Assembly: GCF_004803635.1 (NCBI RefSeq)
Contig: NZ_SSWX01000024.1
Location: 3,439-58,916, forward strand
DNA: 55,478 bases
Direction of reading: 5' to 3'
Source of the DNA: Lampropedia aestuarii
GTDB lineage: Bacteria; Pseudomonadota; Gammaproteobacteria; Burkholderiales; Burkholderiaceae_C
The translations under genes were made by a program, and so were the position numbers. Below the pieces are notes generated by a model that saw nothing but the letters and a program-made list of their open reading frames with translations, had not been told where the DNA came from and searched no databases. Position 1 is the stretch's first letter. Every line of letters starts with the position of its first letter. Below, piece by piece: positions 52,542 through 55,478 of this stretch.

Positions 52542-53351
52542 ATGGAACATCCAATGAAAAAAGCCGCATCTGCCAGTGGCACGCAAAGCGTGCACCGTGC
52601 CCTGCAAATCCTGCGCCTGGTGTCCACCCACAACCGCCAAGGCATCCGCCTGAGCGATCTGGCCGCGCAAGTGCAACTGAGCAAACCCTCAGTGCACCGC
52701 CTGCTCAGAGAACTCACCGAAACCGGCTTGCTGATGCAAGCGCACAACCGGCTCTTTCATCTTGGCCAATTTGCCTATGAATTGGGCTTGATGGCCTCGT
52801 CGCATTACAGCTTGCACCAAGTGTGCGCGCCGTTTGTCGAGCAGCTCGCGCAAGAGTCGGGCGACACCGTCTTTTTAGTCATGCGCAGCGGCTTTGACTC
52901 GTTTTGCCTCGATCGCCAAACCGGCAGCTACCCAATCAAGGTGTTCTCCATTGAAGTGGGCAACCGCCAGCCGATGGGAGTGGGCGCAGGCGGCCTTGCC
53001 TTGCTCAGTTTTCTCAGCGAAGCCGAGCGCGATGCCGTACTGGCAGAGCACAGCGAAGCGCTGCTGCAATTCAACGGTCTGTCGGTAGAGACAGTCAAGC
53101 AGCTCATTGACGCGACACGCCAGCGTGGCTATTCGCACATCTCCAACCACGCCGTTGCTGGCGTGACTGGCTTTGGCATGCCAATTCTTGACCGCGTGGG
53201 CACGCCGCTGGCCGCCATCAGCGTCACCGCCATCAATGACCGCATGACGCCCGAGCACCAGCGCCAGGTGATTCATTTACTGAATCGCTGCACCCAACAG
53301 GCCCGCGAAGCTTTGCTGACCAGCCGTGGCAGCCTGCCCTCAAGGGCCTAG
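52542..53351 (+). CDS. IclR-family transcriptional regulator
   Basis: A 269-aa IclR protein: winged helix about 14-75 (SVHRALQILRLVSTHNRQGI, LSKPSVHRLLRELTETGLLM) and effector domain about 85-260 (GDTVFLVMRSGFDSFCLDRQ, then PMGVGAGGLALLSFLSEAER and HAVAGVTGFGMPILDRVG). Closely resembles the IclR at 18735 in these motifs, so the two may share ancestry and operator type. Divergent from the PaaN-like dehydrogenase and the ligase unit, the likely targets. The start is the ATG at 52542; a second in-frame ATG five codons later is possible. Confidence 0.9.
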   Translation: MEHPMKKAASASGTQSVHRALQILRLVSTHNRQGIRLSDLAAQVQLSKPSVHRLLRELTETGLLMQAHNRLFHLGQFAYELGLMASSHYSLHQVCAPFVEQLAQESGDTVFLVMRSGFDSFCLDRQTGSYPIKVFSIEVGNRQPMGVGAGGLALLSFLSEAERDAVLAEHSEALLQFNGLSVETVKQLIDATRQRGYSHISNHAVAGVTGFGMPILDRVGTPLAAISVTAINDRMTPEHQRQVIHLLNRCTQQAREALLTSRGSLPSRA

Positions 53352-53370
53352 CCGTGCTTGTAAAACGCCC

Positions 53371-54297
53371 TCAGGTCTGCGCGCAGCCGCACTGCTCACA
53401 CACAAAGCTTGGCGTAAACCACTCAAGGCAGGGGCTATGCAGCACGCGCCAACCAGGGTCGTAGTGCGGCTCCAACCAGCGCTCCCCCCATGCCAGCGCG
53501 GCCACAATGACCGGGTAATAACTCAGGCCACGCAGCGTGAGGCGGTAGACATGCCGCTCGCTCGTATCACTGTCCTGCACACGCTCGAGCATCCCTTGCT
53601 GCGTTAGACGAGCCAGTCGGCCCGAGAGAATGTTTGTGGCAATTCCTAACGCCTGCTCAAATTCTGAAAAGCGGTGCACGCCCAAAAAGGCAGCACCTAA
53701 AATCAAGCCCGTCCAGCGGTCCCCCATCAATTGCTCAGCCGACAACTGCAGTTGCTGCTCTGATGAAGTCAGGTCACGCGCGCGCCGCGCCGACACCGCC
53801 ATAGCCTCTGGCGGGAAACGGTGGGTGAGCAGCAGCTTCATTGCTCGCGGCTCGGCAGGAGCCATGCACTGCCCACAGCACAGGTGCAGCGGCGCACCAT
53901 GCCCACATGAGCTGACTGCAGCCTCCTCTGCAAGCAACGCGCATCCGACATGCCAGCGCTGATTCCACTGCTGCATTTGGCGCAGCAGCATCCACAGACC
54001 ACGCCCTTGCTCGGTCAATACATACGCGGCCTCACCACTAGTGGCATTTTTTTTGCGCTCAAGACAATGCTGCTCTGCCAGCAGACGCAGCCTTGCGCTC
54101 AAGGTGCTGCGCGGTATGTCTAAGCTGTAGGCCAACACATCAAAGCGCTGCGCACCACCGAGCAGACGCCCAATCACACGCAACGTCCAGGTGTCGCCCA
54201 CCAAGTCGGTGACGCGGTGGATGATGTTGTTGCGAATCATCTGATGCTGATGGTGCACGGATGGGCTGGGAATCTCTGGGCCGGAACGCATGGGCAT
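53371..54297 (-). CDS. Tandem HxlR-type regulator with two Cys-rich ribbons (copy 2)
   Basis: A 308-aa protein from ATG 54297, with two HxlR winged helices: about 25-115 (VGDTWTLRVIGRLLGGAQRF, then IPRSTLSARLRLLAEQHCLE) and about 188-275 (MGDRWTGLILGAAFLGVHRF, then IATNILSGRLARLTQQGML). Each is followed by a Cys motif with the same spacing as in the protein at 33738: C131-x9-C141-x2-C144 and C290-x9-C300-x2-C303. A TTG at 54339 would add 14 residues and is less likely. Divergent from the second carotenoid oxygenase, which is the probable target. Confidence 0.8.
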   Translation of the reverse strand: MPMRSGPEIPSPSVHHQHQMIRNNIIHRVTDLVGDTWTLRVIGRLLGGAQRFDVLAYSLDIPRSTLSARLRLLAEQHCLERKKNATSGEAAYVLTEQGRGLWMLLRQMQQWNQRWHVGCALLAEEAAVSSCGHGAPLHLCCGQCMAPAEPRAMKLLLTHRFPPEAMAVSARRARDLTSSEQQLQLSAEQLMGDRWTGLILGAAFLGVHRFSEFEQALGIATNILSGRLARLTQQGMLERVQDSDTSERHVYRLTLRGLSYYPVIVAALAWGERWLEPHYDPGWRVLHSPCLEWFTPSFVCEQCGCAQT

Positions 54298-54381
54298 ATT
54301 GTCTCTGGTGTTCGGGCAAGGGCGTACTTTTACAAGCAAACTTTCGCACCGTGGAACAAACGTGATTTTCTTCTCTATATT

Positions 54382-54474
54382 ACTTGCATATCGATACTTT
54401 GAATGCGTACTATAAAGGCCTTGAATACGTGCAAGCCAACTGAGCTCTCAGCGAAAATTTTTCAATGTGCAAGT
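54382..54474. promoter_or_regulatory. Repeated half-sites between HxlR and oxygenase genes
   Basis: Three copies of one heptamer in a 332-bp gene-free spacer (54298-54629): ACTTGCA at 54382-54388, and on the opposite strand GTGCAAG at 54429-54435 and TGCAAGT at 54468-54474. The outer pair forms an inverted repeat (TTACTTGCATAT against TTATACTTGCACAT). They are good candidates for HxlR binding. The rest of the spacer shows no other feature apart from AT-rich promoter-like stretches such as TACTATAAA at about 54409. Confidence 0.45.
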
Positions 54475-54629
54475 ATAAAAGAGCAGCCTATGACAAGCAC
54501 ACCCTATTCCTGATTTCTGACAATGCCCTGCAATATTTTGCTTGCAGAGCTGGACTTATTGGCGTTGTACCTACGGCCAATATCTGCTAACCCAACAACT
54601 ACGCTTGCCTCAGCGACAAGGAGACCCTC

Positions 54630-55478
54630 ATGAGTTTGGACACCCTCATCCCGCCAGCGCCATATATGGTGCACAACCCCAATTTGCTGGGCGGCTTTGC
54701 GCCGGTGGACAAAGAATTGATAGTGACCGAATTTGAAGTCATCGGCACCATTCCTGCGGATTTGAACGGCATGTATGTGCGCAATGGCCCAGTGCCTCAG
54801 TACACGCCCGAGGGCAAATACCACTGGTACGACGGCGACGGCATGCTGCAGGCGTTTTACTTCAGAAATGGCCAGGTCGAGTTCCGCAACCGCTGGGTGC
54901 GCACCGATGCCTGGCATGCAGAGCAGGCAGCCGGAAAAGGCCTGTACAGCGGCTTGAAGCAGCGCATGCCCGAGGGCGTCCTGCCCGATGATGCAATGAA
55001 GAACACATCGAACACCGACGTCAAATTCCACAACGGCAAGCTGTTATCCATGTGGTATAGAGGCGGCACGGTCTACCAAAACGATCCCTATACGCTGGAG
55101 ACCCTGGGCAAGCTCGAACCCGATCCACGTTTAGTGGGCCTGCAAATATCGGCGCACTCGCGCGCTGACGAGCGCACTGGCGAATACATGTTCTTTGCCT
55201 ACGGCAATCGCCACCCGTATATGCACTACGGCGTAGTTGGCGCCGATGGCGCGCTCAAGACCCTGCTGCCAGTCGAGCTGCCTGGCCCGCGCTTGCCGCA
55301 CGATATGGCGATCACCGAGCACTACTCGATCCTGCACGACTTCCCATTGGTCAACAATCCAGAAGCACTGCAGGCGGGTCGCTACAGCCTGGACTTTCAT
55401 GCGGAATGGCCCAGCCGCTTTGCCATCATCCCACGCCACGGCACAGTCGATCAGATCCGCTGGTTTGAAGCCAGCCCA
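54630..55478 (+). CDS. Carotenoid/stilbene-cleavage oxygenase family protein, N-terminal part (cut by window edge)
   Basis: The first 283 codons of a second propeller non-haem iron oxygenase. NLNGMYVRNGPVP-like start and WYDGDGMLQAFYF match the family. Two of the four iron-binding His are present: H176 (QISAHSRAD) and H224 (LPHDMAITEHYSI); the other two would lie beyond the window. It shares PYMHYGVV and LPGPRLPHDMA with the protein at 37878 but differs much elsewhere, so it is a distant paralogue. AAGGAGA lies 5 nt before the ATG. The divergent tandem HxlR gene is its likely regulator. Confidence 0.9.
   Translation, partial: MSLDTLIPPAPYMVHNPNLLGGFAPVDKELIVTEFEVIGTIPADLNGMYVRNGPVPQYTPEGKYHWYDGDGMLQAFYFRNGQVEFRNRWVRTDAWHAEQAAGKGLYSGLKQRMPEGVLPDDAMKNTSNTDVKFHNGKLLSMWYRGGTVYQNDPYTLETLGKLEPDPRLVGLQISAHSRADERTGEYMFFAYGNRHPYMHYGVVGADGALKTLLPVELPGPRLPHDMAITEHYSILHDFPLVNNPEALQAGRYSLDFHAEWPSRFAIIPRHGTVDQIRWFEASP

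Noticed and set aside
1-55478. CRISPR arrays, tRNA genes, rRNA genes, prophage genes, toxin-antitoxin pairs
   Set aside because: None seen on reading both strands; the only RNA gene recognised is ssrA.

Overview
The window looks like chromosome from a betaproteobacterium of the order Burkholderiales, probably Comamonadaceae or a close relative. Three things point there: the order gyrA-serC-pheA-tyrA-aroA/cmk-rpsA-ihfB-lapA-lapB, a single reading frame fusing AroA to Cmk, and abundant Bug-type, Liv-type and IclR-regulated CoA genes. This is inferred from gene content; no database search was run.

Layout. (1) 1-1089: the right part of a decayed IS3-family insertion sequence. (2) 1.1-3.25 kb: a two-subunit 3-oxoacid CoA-transferase (scoAB) divergent from a short PAS-LuxR regulator. 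The spacer holds a perfect inverted repeat and a MITE-like insertion. (3) 3.3-15.7 kb: housekeeping block on the minus strand (gyrA, serC, pheA, tyrA, aroA-cmk, rpsA, ihfB, lapA, lapB), covering aromatic amino acid and serine synthesis, translation, DNA architecture and LPS control. (4) 15.9-18.5 kb, plus strand: an OmpA-family protein, ubiG, gph and the tmRNA gene ssrA.

(5) From just after ssrA to the window end (18.7-55.5 kb) almost every gene belongs to an accessory-looking catabolic region for an organic acid or hydrophobic compound handled as CoA thioesters. Uptake: a porin, a Bug/TctC binding protein and a complete Liv-type ABC transporter. Activation: one ADP-forming acyl-CoA synthetase and four AMP-forming acyl-CoA ligases. 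Chain shortening: two adjacent acyl-CoA dehydrogenases, two crotonase-fold proteins, one classical thiolase, two SCPx-type thiolases, an SDR and a hotdog thioesterase. Oxidation and cleavage: two carotenoid/stilbene-cleaving oxygenase homologues, a PaaN-like aldehyde dehydrogenase, a nitronate-monooxygenase-like flavoprotein and a DUF1295 membrane reductase-like protein. Regulation: three IclR proteins and two unusual tandem HxlR proteins.

Working model (inference). A double-bond-cleaving oxygenase produces an aldehyde, the dehydrogenase oxidises it, the ligases form CoA esters, and beta-oxidation or aldolytic steps remove acetyl-CoA or propionyl-CoA, which scoAB and central metabolism consume. 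The substrate cannot be named from sequence; stilbenoid/phenylpropanoid or isoprenoid/apocarotenoid acids are the candidates. Two short open frames with start-stop overlaps to catabolic genes, shared upstream motifs and two MITE-like elements are additional features outside the recognised genes.
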